Assembly: GCA_964016885.1 (NCBI GenBank)
Contig: OZ024743.1
Location: forward strand, 342,911,754 to 342,975,753
DNA from: Eledone cirrhosa
Lineage: Eukaryota; Mollusca; Cephalopoda; Octopoda; Eledonidae
Reading direction: 5' to 3'
DNA: 64,000 bases
Shown: positions 1 to 10,475 of the stretch, one piece after another
Layout: each line of letters starts with the position of its first letter
How positions within the stretch are numbered: the first letter of the stretch is position 1
Notes under the pieces: generated by a model
What the model was told of the DNA's origin: nothing
Seen by the model: the letters and a program-made list of their open reading frames with translations, nothing else
The model's database searches: none
Program-made: the position numbers and the translations under genes

Positions 1-749
1 GACCCTGTAGATGATTATACTGCCTGCTGGTTTTATAGTGGCAGTCATCAAATTTGTAATTTGACTGATTTGTGGGGAATAAAATAGATTTAAGTTCTTA
101 TTTAATATTTCTATTTTTTTTTTCTTTTATACAAATTCATACAATAAAGTTTGCTTCTTTTCACCAATTGTTTTGATGTCTCTCCATTGCAATATTTTTT
201 TTGATTTATGTGTTTTACTTCCTGATCTCAGAATATAATCAGGGTCTTTATAAAGTGATGTGAAATGGAAGGAGGTAGTAATATGTCAGCAAATGATCAA
301 TCTTATATACAAAATAAAAGACACTCTTTACTAGCAAATGATAAAATAAATAAAAAGATGTATACCTTACAGATATATATATAACTGATTTGGTGCAAAT
401 ATAAAGTTTGCTTTGCAACCATGTGATTTTGGAAAGCTCATGTATGTATGTATGCAAAAAGTCAATGAGGAAAAATAATACAGGGAATGATATATTTTAA
501 TGAAGATATGTATTAGTTTAATCCTGAATATAGTATGAAAAGAGTCTTAACGTTTCAGATATTAGTCCTTCATCAGAAGATAAAAGAAGAAATTGAAAGA
601 TAGACAAGACAAAGAAGAGGAAGAAACAAGACAAAACTTTTTACAAGAGGAAATCATATGTTTAGTCAACCATTTTAGAGAATACAGACATACAGAATAC
701 ATATGGTAGACAACACACTAGTTACACAGAAAGTAAATCAGGTATCACA
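1..749. other. AT-rich DNA without a recognisable gene
   Basis: No open frame here resembles a known protein. On the minus strand around 552-587 there is a CTGATGA box followed at short distance by GAAAC, a pattern like the core of a hammerhead ribozyme. The intervening stem is only about 3 base pairs and the flanking stem cannot be formed convincingly, so at best this is a decayed Penelope-type terminus. Confidence 0.4.
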
Positions 750-2110
750 TTATGGAGTCATACCCCATGACTGGCATAGCAACATTATTATCAACTGCAA
801 CAAGGTCAAAGGAGGTGCACTGGACAGAGGGAACTATAGAGGCATTAAGATGATAGATCAGGTTGTTAAAATCACTGATTAGAATTAACATGGACAAGAT
901 GTAGTTTGACTTTGTCCCTGGAAGAGGTACTATCAGTGCCATCTTCCTCATGAGACAGCTGCAGAAGATATACTTAGCTTAGAGTAAGCTGCTCTACCTA
1001 GCATTCATTGACTTGGAGAAAATGTTCAAACAGAGTACCCTGCTCAGTAATTTGGTGGACTCTTTGAAAACTAGGGGTAGGAGAACGGCTCATGAGGTCT
1101 GTGCGGTCATGTACAACAACACAGTCAGCAAAGTTAGAGTTAACAATGAGTACAGTGATGAATTTAGCAAGGCTCAGGCCATAATGGAATATCTTAAGAA
1201 TGGCTGTTCATGGGAACTCCTGTATACAAATGGTCTAATTCTCATAGCTGAATCCATGGAAGCAAAACCTCGAATCAAGCCTCAGAGTGAATTTAGCTAA
1301 GACTAAAGTCCTAGTAATAAAGAAGACAGCACTGATCCCACCAAGAAAATGGCAATGCTCTATGCAGAAAAGGAGTTGGTAGGAATTCCATACTGGTAGT
1401 AAATATAAACTATGGATACACAAGAGATGTAGTTTGATTTCAGGCAGGTTAACAAAGAATGTAGACTTCAAATGGGACAGATGTACAGAAACAGTAGACA
1501 ACAAAGTTCACATGAAACAAGCTCTATCAAACGCTCAGGTATCTCCATAGAAGTAATAAACACTTTCTACTACCAGAGGTAGGTGTTTGCAAAGTGCAGT
1601 TGCCAGGGTGAGAACATTGAAAAAAGTTTAGGTAGCTACTTATTGCCTCTGTCAGCTACAAAGAGATTTCGCTCTGAGTAAAAGGCAAATTGTATGATGC
1701 ATGTCTGAGAACTGTGATGTTGCATAGAAACGAGACTCAGATATTGAATACAAAAGATTGGCAATGACTCGAAAAAAAAGGAAGTAGACATGTTCCGATA
1801 GATGTGTCACAGTAATGTGCAAGAATGGCAAAGCATTAATGGACTAAGAGAAAAACTTGGTATAAGAGTGATTGGATGTAGTGTACAAGAGAAAGACTGC
1901 ATTGATATGGCCAAGTAATGTGTATGAAGTATAAGAGCTGCATAAGGAAGTACAGGGCACTCAAAGTTGAGGGAACCTGTAAAAGAGGAAGACTTAGGAA
2001 AATATAGGAAGTAGTGGTGAAAGCTCACTTGAAAAAGTTAGACCTGGCAGAGATGACATGGAATCGAGACAGCTGGCAATATGCCATACAACAGAAGACT
2101 TGCATCACTA
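750..2110 (+). pseudogene. Decayed LINE reverse transcriptase (non-LTR retrotransposon relic)
   Basis: Frames read with many stops and shifts, but the order of conserved pieces matches an invertebrate LINE reverse transcriptase. A segment reading NYRGIKMIDQVVK lies near 835-875. FVPGRGT follows near 913, the motif A region YLAFIDLEKMF near 996-1026, and a palm segment WELLYTNGLILIAE near 1210-1250. The last replaces the catalytic YADD with YTNG, so the enzyme is dead. Downstream, WIHKRCSLISG near 1418-1450 resembles the C-terminal Cys/His region of this LINE group, and TWNRDSWQYAI near 2057-2090 resembles its extreme C-terminus. A 95-codon open stretch at 1013-1300 is only one piece of this relic. 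The clade was not assigned. Confidence 0.8.
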
Positions 2111-2469
2111 CACATGTGGGATGAAGGGCAGAAAAATGTAACAACACTTGAGTTACTTCATCCATCACTCCCTTCCCATTATCTATCTCCCTCACCTAGT
2201 CTTCCCTTTGCCCACTTGATCTCCCTCACAACAGTCTTCCCCCTACCCATTTAGTCCCCTCTCCATTCACACTCCTGGGTTGACGATTTGGGGAGAGTGG
2301 CTGTAAAAGACAGAAAGATGTAACAACTCTTAAGCTTCTATCACCCCTCCTCACTAGCTATTCCTCTCACCTTGTCTACCTCACTCACATACTTGATTTC
2401 TCCCATTACATTCCTTCCCTGACAAAACAAGAATATACTTCTTGGCAATTCTCACAGCTCCGATATTAC

Positions 2470-2730
2470 CAGCATGAAGTTAGAATGTCTCGGGGAAAGA
2501 ATCGCTGGAGAGATTTTACGGGTGAAACCAACAGGTAAGAAATCCAGAGGTAGACACTGAGCAAGATGGTTGGATAACATCCATGATCATGGCTGGTCAT
2601 GCTTGGGATTCGAGCTGGATCAATTTGAAATGGTTGCTTCTGATAGGACCTGCTGGAGGGAGTGTTTGAGGACTCTTCCCCGACGACCCTCTCAGGAATA
2701 AGTGGGCTAAGAAGAAGAAGAAAGACATTC
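2470..2730 (+). mobile_element. LINE 3' end with (AAG)n tail
   Basis: Translated pieces include KPTGKKSRGR, WLDNIHDHGWSCLG and VASDRTCWRE, the C-terminal end of an invertebrate LINE. The sequence ends in an AAG-repeat tail near 2706-2724. A second copy of the same end, in reverse orientation with a CTT tract, lies at 60892-61250, which supports a dispersed element rather than a host gene. Confidence 0.65.
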
Positions 2731-3184
2731 CTTCCCTCACACACCTAGTCCCCTCTCCCCACTGACATCCCTGACACTTACCCAAAAGCAGATGCACGTT
2801 CACTGTGCTGACACGCTGCTTACTCACTCTTTTTCTTTGTCTCACCAACGCAAACGTCACACACACTAAAACCACCCCACCTCTCACTCTCGAAACAGGC
2901 AGGCCAAACTCTGTTCTCGTTCACTACTCCTACCACTGTCCTCACAGCCCGGCCAAGAACTCAAATGTGCTAGTGTTGAAATGTAGTATAAGTAGTACCT
3001 CAATAAAATGTGCTCAGTGTTCAGCCCACATTGGAAGGTGGAAGTGCTTGCGTCACGATAAAGTGCACCCCGTCCACACTGTGAAGTGGTAGTGTTGGTG
3101 CCATGAAAAAAAACGCAGTCCAGCCCCTCGGGTGGTTGTGGTGGTACTGTGAGAAAATAGAGTCGGCACACGCCGTGAAGTGAT

Positions 3185-3510
3185 TGGTGTTAGGGAGAGC
3201 ATCCAGCCATAGAAACCATGCCAAATAGAACGTATGAGCAAGACACAATCCTCTGACCTGCCTGTCTAGCTTCACTGAGTAACAGCCCGTCTAATCAATA
3301 CAAACGGGAAAAATAGATGTAAAACAGTGGTGTGTGTATATTCGTTGACTGTTCTATTCAAATTTCACATTGCAGTCGGTGATATTTATTTGTGTTCAGC
3401 GTAAACAGAGATCACACTACTTACTATAAAAAAAAAAATTCCGTGCCAGGAAAGACATCCAGCCGTAGAATTTTGCCACCAAACCTATGCCAGCCTGATA
3501 ACAATAATGA
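3185..3510 (+). repeat. Two copies of a short dispersed motif
   Basis: The motif catccagccatagaa... near 3203 recurs as catccagccgtagaa near 3459, each followed by a 'gcca' segment. I recall this motif as part of the 3' tail of cephalopod LINE/SINE families, but the assignment is tentative. Confidence 0.4.
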
Positions 3511-3867
3511 TGAATAGCCTCTTATTTAGAATAGGTATCACAGTGTGTTGTAAAAGGCGACTCAAAAAATAATACAGACCTGATTTTGGCTTTACTTTAT
3601 TAACAAGTCTTCTGAGCGGATCGAGCTGGAGTTGAGTCTATAGCAGCTATATAAGCTATAAGATTATGAACCGCCCATCTATGAAACGGTTGTAACTGTG
3701 TATAATCCACAGAGACCTTAATGTGAAACCTCATTTTGTTCTCAATATATACACTCTGCCTTAGCATAGAGTGATGATTTTGATACCTTCCTCAGTAAAC
3801 CACGAATCTACCACCTTTTATATATATATATATATGTGTGTGTGTATATATATATATGTATATGTAT

Positions 3868-4050
3868 ATGAAGAGGGCACAGAATGTGTGACGAAAGAAC
3901 TTTGACAATATATGAACAACCGTCCAGTTGTGGAACCAACCAACTAACCGGAAATTTATAAAAAATTTTAAATTTATAATAAATTGGAGTGAATACAACT
4001 GGTGCGTGTGTTTCTTATTGGCAACATGACCCTCCCAAAGTCTAACAATA
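3868..4050 (+). mobile_element. Penelope-like element terminal repeat, degenerate
   Basis: This segment matches 28012-28215, the end of the Penelope-like element in this window. Both carry gtgtgacgaaag, 'ggttgtggaaccaacca', the run of atttataa, and 'caacatgaccctcccaaag' near the end. The hammerhead core is damaged here: the box that should read CTGAAGA reads ATGAAGA. It is therefore a relic terminus without its coding part. Confidence 0.75.
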
Positions 4051-4504
4051 TATATATGTATGAGGTTATAGTTCACTTGAAGCATTGTGTAATGAGGTAT
4101 AAACATTTGTATATGTATAATAAAGCCAAAACAATGCAGGTATAGACATAGAATAAAGAATGCAAATGCAAAAGATATTGTTGACAATTAGTCTTTTACT
4201 TTAGATTTATTTTAAATGTCCTTAATTTTCGAGATAATATCTCTTCTTCGGAGGGAAGTAAAGCGGTTAAACCAGTGTTCTAAATAGCTTGCCAAGTCAT
4301 GCTGACAGGAAATGGTATAGAGTATCTATTCTATCTCTAATGTCAAAGAGTTAAGGTTAGGTGGATAAAGAGTAGTCGCCCTTTAAAAGGGTTTTTTTTT
4401 TTGTACATGCCTGTTTAAGTGTGTGGGAGAATGCATGAAGGTGTAAGTATGTGAGTGTGTGAGAGTGAGAAGATATGTCTATACGTAAATGTGGGGGATA
4501 GATG

Positions 4505-4871
4505 TATAGCAGAGATACTGAGTTGCATGAATGTAACAAAACGAGACAATGTTTGTGTATATAATATTTAATTAACGGTAGATAGAATACTTGACATGTC
4601 AAAGATAGATGTTAGAATGAAACAAAGTTAGTAGTTACCGTTTTGATTGCCAGGCAAACGCAGCTGGCAGAGGGCGCCTGGCCTTAGCCAGGCGCCTGTT
4701 GGCCAAATTAATGGCAGAGCCAAATGAGAAGACTCTTGACCTGGTGCCGAAAAGGCAAAGAGAGAGAGGAAGCTTAAAGTTGTTAGTTTTATAGGGCTCT
4801 GACCGGAAGTTTGAGAAAGGGTTCCACTTCCCGTCTAGATCCCAATCAAAACAAGGGAGACAACCGCTACA
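4505..4871 (-). repeat. LTR copy of non-coding LTR retroelement (type C, 3' LTR)
   Basis: This is nearly identical to 6499-6864 and to the partial copy at 6224-6433. In the element's own orientation it starts TGTAGCGGTTGTCTCCC and ends GCTATA. It contains a GC-rich hairpin, gcgcctggc...gccaggcgcc. The plus-strand left flank is GATG (4501-4504) and the same GATG follows the outermost LTR at 6865-6868, a 4-bp target duplication expected of Ty3/Gypsy-type integrases. Confidence 0.85.
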
Positions 4872-6223
4872 TAACCTCCCGCCAGAATTTTAGTGTATAA
4901 AAATCGAAATGAAAATATGTAGCAAGTTGGCGAGAATGTTGTAACAGGCATGAAAATTACGACAAAAGAATGTCTGGAAAAATCAATGATAGATATCAAG
5001 GTAGCCAACCGCTCTTGGCCAGAGAACGACTGGACATCCATCTATCCATCACCCAAAGATACAATGTAATAAAGTAAAAGTAATAGAAGAGCTCAAAGTT
5101 CAAAATATAGTTCACAGGTGTGCAATCACATGACAGCAGGAAAGAATGTGTTCCAGAGAATGAATGCAGGTGGTTTCTGTTCTGTGGTATATCGTGAAAT
5201 TTCCAACCTCCGAATGGATTTTCTCACAGGAAGAGTGCTGCAAAAATGAATTCTCTGGCTTTGGTGAAGCTGTATTGATGTATTGCTGTTGCTGCTGCTG
5301 TTGTCTCGCTGAGTGAGCGTATTCGGTGTTTAAATTCACAGTAAAAAAATTTTTTTTTAGAAAAAAATGAGTTGCGCAAAGTGCTAGAAATAGCAGCCGA
5401 AGTTGATGGTCGATGTTGAGAATGCGTTGACCTGGAAGGGTCAAGAGGCCAGCGACCAGAGAAATAAGCATTCTTAATAAATGCGCGGTTATCAACGGTA
5501 AATTTACATTGTAAATTTATAAACCGGCAAATAGAAGAATATAGCTTAAGGCTGAAGAATCCCTGGTGATAAATGGCGTGCGGCTGTCTGTGAGTAAGAG
5601 ACATCTCAGTGAATCGAGAATTTATGCTGCCTACACGTGCCAATACAAGGTTGAAAAAAAATATTTCTAACGCGCGAGAAAATGATAGTGCAATTTTGAA
5701 AGTGACAATGATGAAAAAGAAAAGCTTCAATCAGCATAATTATAGGTGTGAACTTTTGGAAAAAAAAAAAAAACTAGAACGATGAAGAAAACGAAGAACA
5801 AAAGGCAATGGTTCATCGAAAATAAATGTTCCTGTTGAAATGTTTTTTAAAGAATATCAAATTTCCCTTTTTTTTTTGTGTGTGTGTTTTGAAAGAGTTC
5901 GTTGTAAGAAACGAGAAACATATATATATATCGTGAAATGTTTTTTTTTGTTTTGAAAGTGTTCGTTGTAAGAAACGAGAAACATATATATATATATTGG
6001 TGAAATGCGACAGTTAATTGATGCGTGAGAGAAAAAGTATGTCTGTGCGAATTCCACATGTGCGTGTGTGCGTGTCCTTGAGTATTTTCATAGTTTGTCG
6101 CTAAATTTGCCGTGTATTCGTAATGTTACTCACAAAACCAGATGTGCTATTTTTTTCTTTTTTTTGGGGTGACCACTTATAGCGATGAACGGCTGCGTGT
6201 TCGTATCACGTCAGGGTTACCAA
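4872..6223 (-). mobile_element. Non-coding internal region of LTR retroelement (TRIM/LARD-like)
   Basis: The element reads on the minus strand. At its 5' end (6222 down to about 6202) is TGGTAACCCTGACGTGAT, close to the tRNA-Trp primer site TGGTGACCCCGACGTGAT used by CsRn1-type Ty3/Gypsy elements. At its 3' end a purine-rich tract (ggcgggaggtta on the minus strand) precedes the 3' LTR at 4871. No frame longer than about 170 codons exists, and none resembles gag or pol. Large parts align with the plus-strand internal region at 18554-20298, for example the stretches around 'ttctcgcgc', 'cagccttaagctatattctt', 'ggtcgctggcctctt' and 'agcactttgcgcaactcattttt'. It must have been mobilised in trans. 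Confidence 0.8.
6202..6222 (-). promoter_or_regulatory. Primer-binding site (tRNA-Trp type)
   Basis: On the minus strand this reads TGGTAACCCTGACGTGAT and follows the LTR edge directly. It differs from the complement of a tRNA-Trp 3' end at only a few positions. A second copy with the same neighbouring sequence lies at 6477-6497. Confidence 0.8.
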
Positions 6224-6498
6224 TATAGCAGGGATACTGAGTTGCATGAATGTAACAAAACGAGACAATGTTTGTGTATATAATATTTAATTAACGGTAG
6301 ATAGAATACTTGACATGTCAAAGATAGATGTTAGAATGAAACAAAGTTAGTAGTTACCGTTTTGATTGCCAGGCAAATGCGGCTGGCAGAGGGCGCCTGG
6401 CCTTAGCCAGGCGCCTGTTGGCCAAATTAATGGTTTGGGGGGGGTGACCACTTATAGCGATGAACGGCTGCGTGTTCGTATCACGTCAGGGTTACCAA
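6224..6498 (-). repeat. Partial second LTR plus duplicated primer-site segment
   Basis: 6224-6433 repeats about 210 bp of the type C LTR and then stops. 6441-6498 repeats the leader and primer-site segment found at 6169-6223. The order LTR, leader, truncated LTR, leader shows an internal tandem duplication or template jump inside one inserted element, because the outer GATG duplication encloses the whole block. Confidence 0.8.
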
Positions 6499-6864
6499 TG
6501 TAGCGGGAATACTGGTTGTATGAAAGTAACAAAACGAGACAATGTTTGTGTATATAATATTTAATTAACGGTAGATAGAATACTTGACATGTCAAAGATA
6601 GATGTTAGAATGAAACAAAGTTAGTAGTTACCGTTTTGATTGCCAGGCAAATGCGGCTGGCAGAGGGCGCCTGGCCTTAGCCAGGCGCCTGTTGGCCAAA
6701 TTAATGGCAGAGCCAAATGAGAAGACTCTTGACCTGGTGCCGAAAAGGCAAAGAGAGAGAGGAAGCTCAAAGTTGTTAGTTTTATAGGGCTCTGACCGGA
6801 AGTTTGAGAAAGGGTTCCACTTCCCGTCTAGATCCCAATCAAAACAAGGGAGACAACCGCTACA
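6499..6864 (-). repeat. LTR of non-coding LTR retroelement (type C, 5' LTR)
   Basis: This is the complete 366-bp copy, bounded on the plus strand by TGTAGC and GCTACA, a 6-bp inverted terminal repeat of TG...CA type. It is followed at 6865-6868 by GATG, matching the left flank at 4501-4504. Confidence 0.85.
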
Positions 6865-6889
6865 GATGTTATCTCGTGTTAGAACTGGT

Positions 6890-6982
6890 CTTTGTGTGTG
6901 TATGTGTGTGTGTGAGAGAAAATAAGTGGAGGTGTAAGCGTGTGTGTGTGTGTGCGTGCGTTGGGGGGGGGGGGGGGGGTAA
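6890..6982. repeat. (TG)n and poly-G run
   Basis: Simple-sequence DNA: interrupted TG repeats, then a run of about 17 G near 6962-6979. Such a G run is prone to sequencing error. Confidence 0.9.
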
Positions 6983-7002
6983 ATATGGGGCTAGAAGCTC
7001 TA

Positions 7003-7443
7003 TCAAGTTATAAATTGTGTGTTGAGTTCTAGTCTATTATTGATTGGTGGTTGTGTTTTGTCAATAATTAGTGCTTCCTTAATTCTAAGATTGCCGAGGT
7101 TTCTTTCCTTAGTTTCTATCCTGTTATGGTTTTGTCGGTGTTTTTGCATTTTCTTAAATGAGGAAGCGTTAGTATTGAGGTGTTCTTTTATTCTTATGTG
7201 GAGTGGTCTGGTGGTGCTACCTACGTAGAAGTTGCTGCATTTGTCACACTCTAGTCTGTATACGACGTAAGCCTGGTGGCATAGGTCTGTGTCGTTGATG
7301 GGGAAGTTGGCTAGCCTGCAGCAGTTGTCATGTCTGGTGGAGTGTCTTTTGGTTAGCTGTCCGCGTAGAGAAGGACCTGAGTGGACCAGTTGGATATCTA
7401 GTCCCTCTCGTCTGATAGCTCTGCGGATGGCTGTTGTTGTTTC
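7003..7443 (-). pseudogene. GIY-YIG endonuclease domain of a Penelope-like element
   Basis: Read on the minus strand, the sequence translates through AYVVYRLECDKCSNFYVG followed by STTRPLHIRIKEHL and ends with NNRLELNTQFIT and a stop at 7005-7003. The VYRLEC...NFYVG pair is the GIY and YIG motif pair, and R and H residues follow at the expected spacing. In Penelope-like elements this domain cuts target DNA and sits C-terminal to the reverse transcriptase. Upstream pieces (AIRREGLDIQLVHSGP) fit the linker of such elements. The reverse transcriptase itself is missing, because the copy ends at the centre of the palindrome at 7443. Confidence 0.75.
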
Positions 7444-7495
7444 GAAACAACAACAGCCATCCGCAGAGCTATCAGACGAGAGGGACTAGATATCC
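7392..7495. repeat. Perfect 104-bp palindrome without spacer
   Basis: The 52 bases at 7392-7443 are the exact reverse complement of 7444-7495, with the centre at TTC/GAA. The left arm is part of the Penelope GIY-YIG linker coding sequence, so the right arm is an inverted duplicate of coding DNA. Immediately after the right arm the sequence changes to another dispersed repeat. Confidence 0.95.
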
Positions 7496-7745
7496 GGCTT
7501 TGATTTATAACGGAATACTCCTATGTTTTACCGGCGAAGATTCGAAACCGAATCTGAAGTTTCTCGCCTCTGGGACTAACCATTATTGGAAAGTTCCCAC
7601 CATTGTCCTGCCAAGACACCGATGATAAACGTATATTCCGCTTGACATGTGACCCCAGCTTCTTGGGAGACAATATCTACATGGCTGATCATAAATCAAC
7701 CTCATATACACATCCTTCTAACTATAAGGTTATTATAAATACAAC
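7496..7745 (+). repeat. Dispersed repeat, inverted partner of 10835-11060
   Basis: The stretches around 'gaatactcctatgttttacc', 'cgaagattcgaaaccgaatc', 'gataaacgtatat' and 'acacatccttcta' recur in reverse complement at 10835-11060. Its identity is not known. It could be a Penelope or LTR terminal segment. Confidence 0.75.
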
Positions 7746-8420
7746 GACTTAGAAAACCGAAAGACAGACCCGAAGCAGCAGTCAGCGAGTGATAACGATG
7801 TAGGCATCAGTAGACCTTTTACCCTTTCTCTCTCCTGGCCCTTACTGGCTTCCTCCTCGGCCACAGACACAGCCAGACAGCCAGCCATGCCTGCCTGACA
7901 GATTAACTACTACTACTACGACAATAATGTATTCTAAGAATAGGCACACACACACACACACATTAAGTTCATATTGCTTACATTATACGCTCATCCTATT
8001 CTTCCTGTCATATTGTATCTGTAAGATACAACACAACTTTTACTAACTCGTTTTCTCTAAGACATCTAATCGCTACAGATTGATATAACAATCTTATCAA
8101 ATATTAAATATTAATAAAACTGACCTTTCGACCCAAATGAATCCCACCTCAATACCCATACAAAAATACATAAAAAATGCCACCGGGACCAAATGAATTC
8201 AATTGAATCCTAACATGTGAACCCCGCTTTTCCACCTTCACCACCGCACTTTCATAAAGAACATATATATAAAGTGTATTGCTAGTCTAGGTTACTAAGA
8301 AGCTGTGTCTACCGATCAAAATTATACTGAAAAAAGGACGAGGAAAAGCATGCCACTTTTACCTCCTTACGGACAACTGACGCTGCACACCAGGTCCGAA
8401 CACAGAAGAGCCGAACTCCC
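7746..8420. other. No recognisable gene
   Basis: AT-rich sequence with a short CA repeat near 7947-7962. I see no conserved coding or RNA signal. Confidence 0.5.
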
Positions 8421-8424
8421 ACTG

Positions 8425-8640
8425 TCATCGCCTCCATCTCTCTCGTCCTCCCCATCTCTCTGTATTATGAGCAAATGGGGTCCCACGTGCTGGCCGACCC
8501 CTGGCTCCGGCGAACAGAATGGAGAAAGCGTTTCCTCGGAGGACGGCAAGGGAGATGCACTGGAAGAGCCATTCCATCTCTCGAGGCTCACACCTGCAGC
8601 TAGCCAGCTCTTGTGGCAAAGAATTCACATATATTCATAC
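8425..8640 (-). pseudogene. C-terminal fragment of an RPDG/WDVT-family LINE protein
   Basis: The minus strand reads CRCEPREMEWLFQCISLAV then LRGNAFSILFA. The same end in the relic at 50938-51780 reads QPREMGLFLQSVSLTTV then SGNAFVILSA. This is the extreme C-terminus of a retroelement protein common in marine invertebrates, with a consensus like 'LFQRLSVAIQRGNA'. Only this end remains. A 117-codon plus-strand frame over the same DNA is a shadow. Confidence 0.55.
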
Positions 8641-8762
8641 TGCTCACAGGATATATGAAAAAATGTTTTTGAAAATATTCAATATTTGATAAGGTTGATT
8701 ATACCATTCGAAGCTGGTTATATTTTATGCCACAATTATAAAATTATTCATTCTGTTGGATT

Positions 8763-9096
8763 TATAGCGAAGATACTGGGTTGTATGAATGTAACAAGGA
8801 GACATGGTTTGTGTGTATAATATTTAATCAACGATTTAACAGTATAGTTGACATGTCAATGAATAAACGAAAGAATGAAGCAAAGTTAGTAGTTACCGTT
8901 TTGATTGCCAGGCAAACGCAGGCTGGCAGAAGACGCCTGGCGAAGGCCAGGCGCCGGAAGGGCAAATGAGAGAGTGAGAACTTAAAGTTGTTAGTTTTAT
9001 AGGGTTCTGACTGGAAGTTACAGAAAGGGTTCTACTTCCCGTCTAGATGTTGTTAATCTATTGGGGTTGTGAGTCACAAGGGAGGCAACTGATACA
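8763..9096 (-). repeat. Solo LTR, type C, diverged
   Basis: It aligns along its length with the LTRs at 4505-4871 and 6499-6864 but is more diverged and slightly shorter. It is flanked by GATT on both sides (8759-8762 and 9097-9100), a 4-bp target duplication, and has no internal region. That is the expected product of recombination between two LTRs. Confidence 0.85.
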
Positions 9097-9209
9097 GATT
9101 AATGAAAAAAAAATCTTTAAATATACTTCTGTGTTTTTTCACCTTTATGTTTTAATTATAACCTTTGTTTTGTATGGAACTTTACCCCCTTTTTCAACTA
9201 TATATATAT

Positions 9210-9350
9210 ATTGTTATACTTGGGGAGGGTCCTATTGTTATAATATTGCCAGAAATAATAACAGAACACACTCACTGTTTGGTTGGGGTTGGTTTTCGCT
9301 TCTGTATCTTTTATATCTCCATAGTTAATTTATTTAGCAATCTATGTTTA
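9210..9350 (-). mobile_element. Penelope-like terminal fragment
   Basis: It begins with 'ttgttatacttggggaggg' and continues with a segment (ccagaaataata, cactcactgtttggtt, 'cgcttctgtatcttttat') repeated at 52860-52985. Those repeats sit at a Penelope-like end with a hammerhead core at 53028-53071. The hammerhead is not present here. Confidence 0.6.
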
Positions 9351-9354
9351 TCAT

Positions 9355-9393
<39 letters not shown>

Positions 9394-9394
<1 letters not shown>

Positions 9395-9508
9395 TGAAAT
9401 AAAATGAAAACGAAATTTCATTTCTCACTCTTAGTATGGCACTTACTTAAATGTAAGTATGCATGTATACGTACATACACATATGTATACAGACGTACAG
9501 TAGCATGC

Positions 9509-9509
<1 letters not shown>
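9394..9509 (+). repeat. First copy of 92-bp terminal repeat
   Basis: It starts ttgaaataaaatgaaaacg and runs through 'agtatggcacttacttaaat' to a (TA)n tract. It is repeated directly at 9873 and inverted at 10055-10146. Confidence 0.85.
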
Positions 9510-9545
<36 letters not shown>

Positions 9546-9872
9546 TATATGCATACAGGTACACATACATATATGCACGTATCAGTTTAGCGGACGCTTA
9601 TTATAACGCCGCTTTGTTCGTTTGTAAACAAACTGAACAGCCTGAATTTATGCCATACGGTGTTAAGGCAACCACTTCACCTTTTTGTTCAACACTGACA
9701 CAGGAACGATGTACTAGTTTCAAGCTTGTTAGCTATCATCAGCACCGTTTACCCATCTGCCAGATAGTTGAACGTTCGAAAGTATATACTTTCCTTATGA
9801 AAATTAACGGCTGAGCAGCCTAATTTGCATATTGAGTGAGTTAAATCGGTCAGGCATACCGAAAACGATAAA

Positions 9873-9983
9873 TTGAAATAAAATGAAAACGAAATTTCAT
9901 TTCTCACTCTTAGTATGGCACTTACTTAAATGTAAGTATGCATGTATACGTAAATACACATATGTATACAGACGTACAGTAGC

Positions 9984-10059
<76 letters not shown>

Positions 10060-10146
10060 GTGTATGTACGTATACATGCATACTTACATTTAAGTAAGTG
10101 CCATACTAAGAGTGAGAAATGAAATTTCGTTTTCATTTTATTTCAA
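9873..10146. mobile_element. Foldback element: 92-bp inverted repeats around (TA)n
   Basis: The arms 9873-9964 and 10055-10146 are reverse complements, 92 bp each with very few differences. They enclose a (TA)n core of about 65 bp preceded by a copy of the acgtacagtagc segment. With the copy at 9394 this makes three terminal repeats in 750 bp. No transposase frame is present. It is a non-autonomous foldback or MITE-like element. Confidence 0.8.
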
Positions 10147-10194
10147 TTATGATATTTATATAGTTAATTAAACTTAAGTACTTCCACTGTTAAA

Positions 10195-10475
10195 TGGCCA
10201 TGGCCTAGTGGTTAAGGTGTTGGTCTTACTATCATAATGTCATGGGGTCAATTTTGGGGCTGGAGGCGTGTTGTGTCTGCAAAACGCTTCATTTTACATT
10301 GCTCCTGTATACTCAGCTGAAGGTGAGTAGCAGCAGTATCTGAGAGTTAAACTAGCAATGGACTGGTGTCATGTCCAGAGGGTAGGGAGGCTTATACTTT
10401 CAGTCACTTAACGACGATGAAAATTGAAACCAAGGATAAGCACCGGCTTGGTGGCTTAGGATTTTAACTTTTACA
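10195..10475 (+). mobile_element. tRNA-derived SINE
   Basis: The head has a pol III A box (tggcctagtggttaagg, near 10202) and a B-box-like segment (ggggtcaatttt, near 10244). A 200-bp body follows. It is unlike the more common SINE in this window and is probably a separate tRNA-related family. It is not a functional tRNA, because the cloverleaf cannot be completed. Confidence 0.65.

Noticed and set aside
550..590. Hammerhead ribozyme on the minus strand
   Set aside because: CTGATGA and GAAAC are present but stem II has only about 3 weak pairs and stems I and III do not form.
5112..5730. 127- and 168-codon minus-strand frames
   Set aside because: They lie in the non-coding LTR element interior, are not conserved in the homologous interior at 18569-20298, and show no gag or pol motif.
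8305..8658. 117-codon plus-strand frame with mixed composition
   Set aside because: The opposite strand carries the recognisable end of a LINE protein, so this is a shadow frame.
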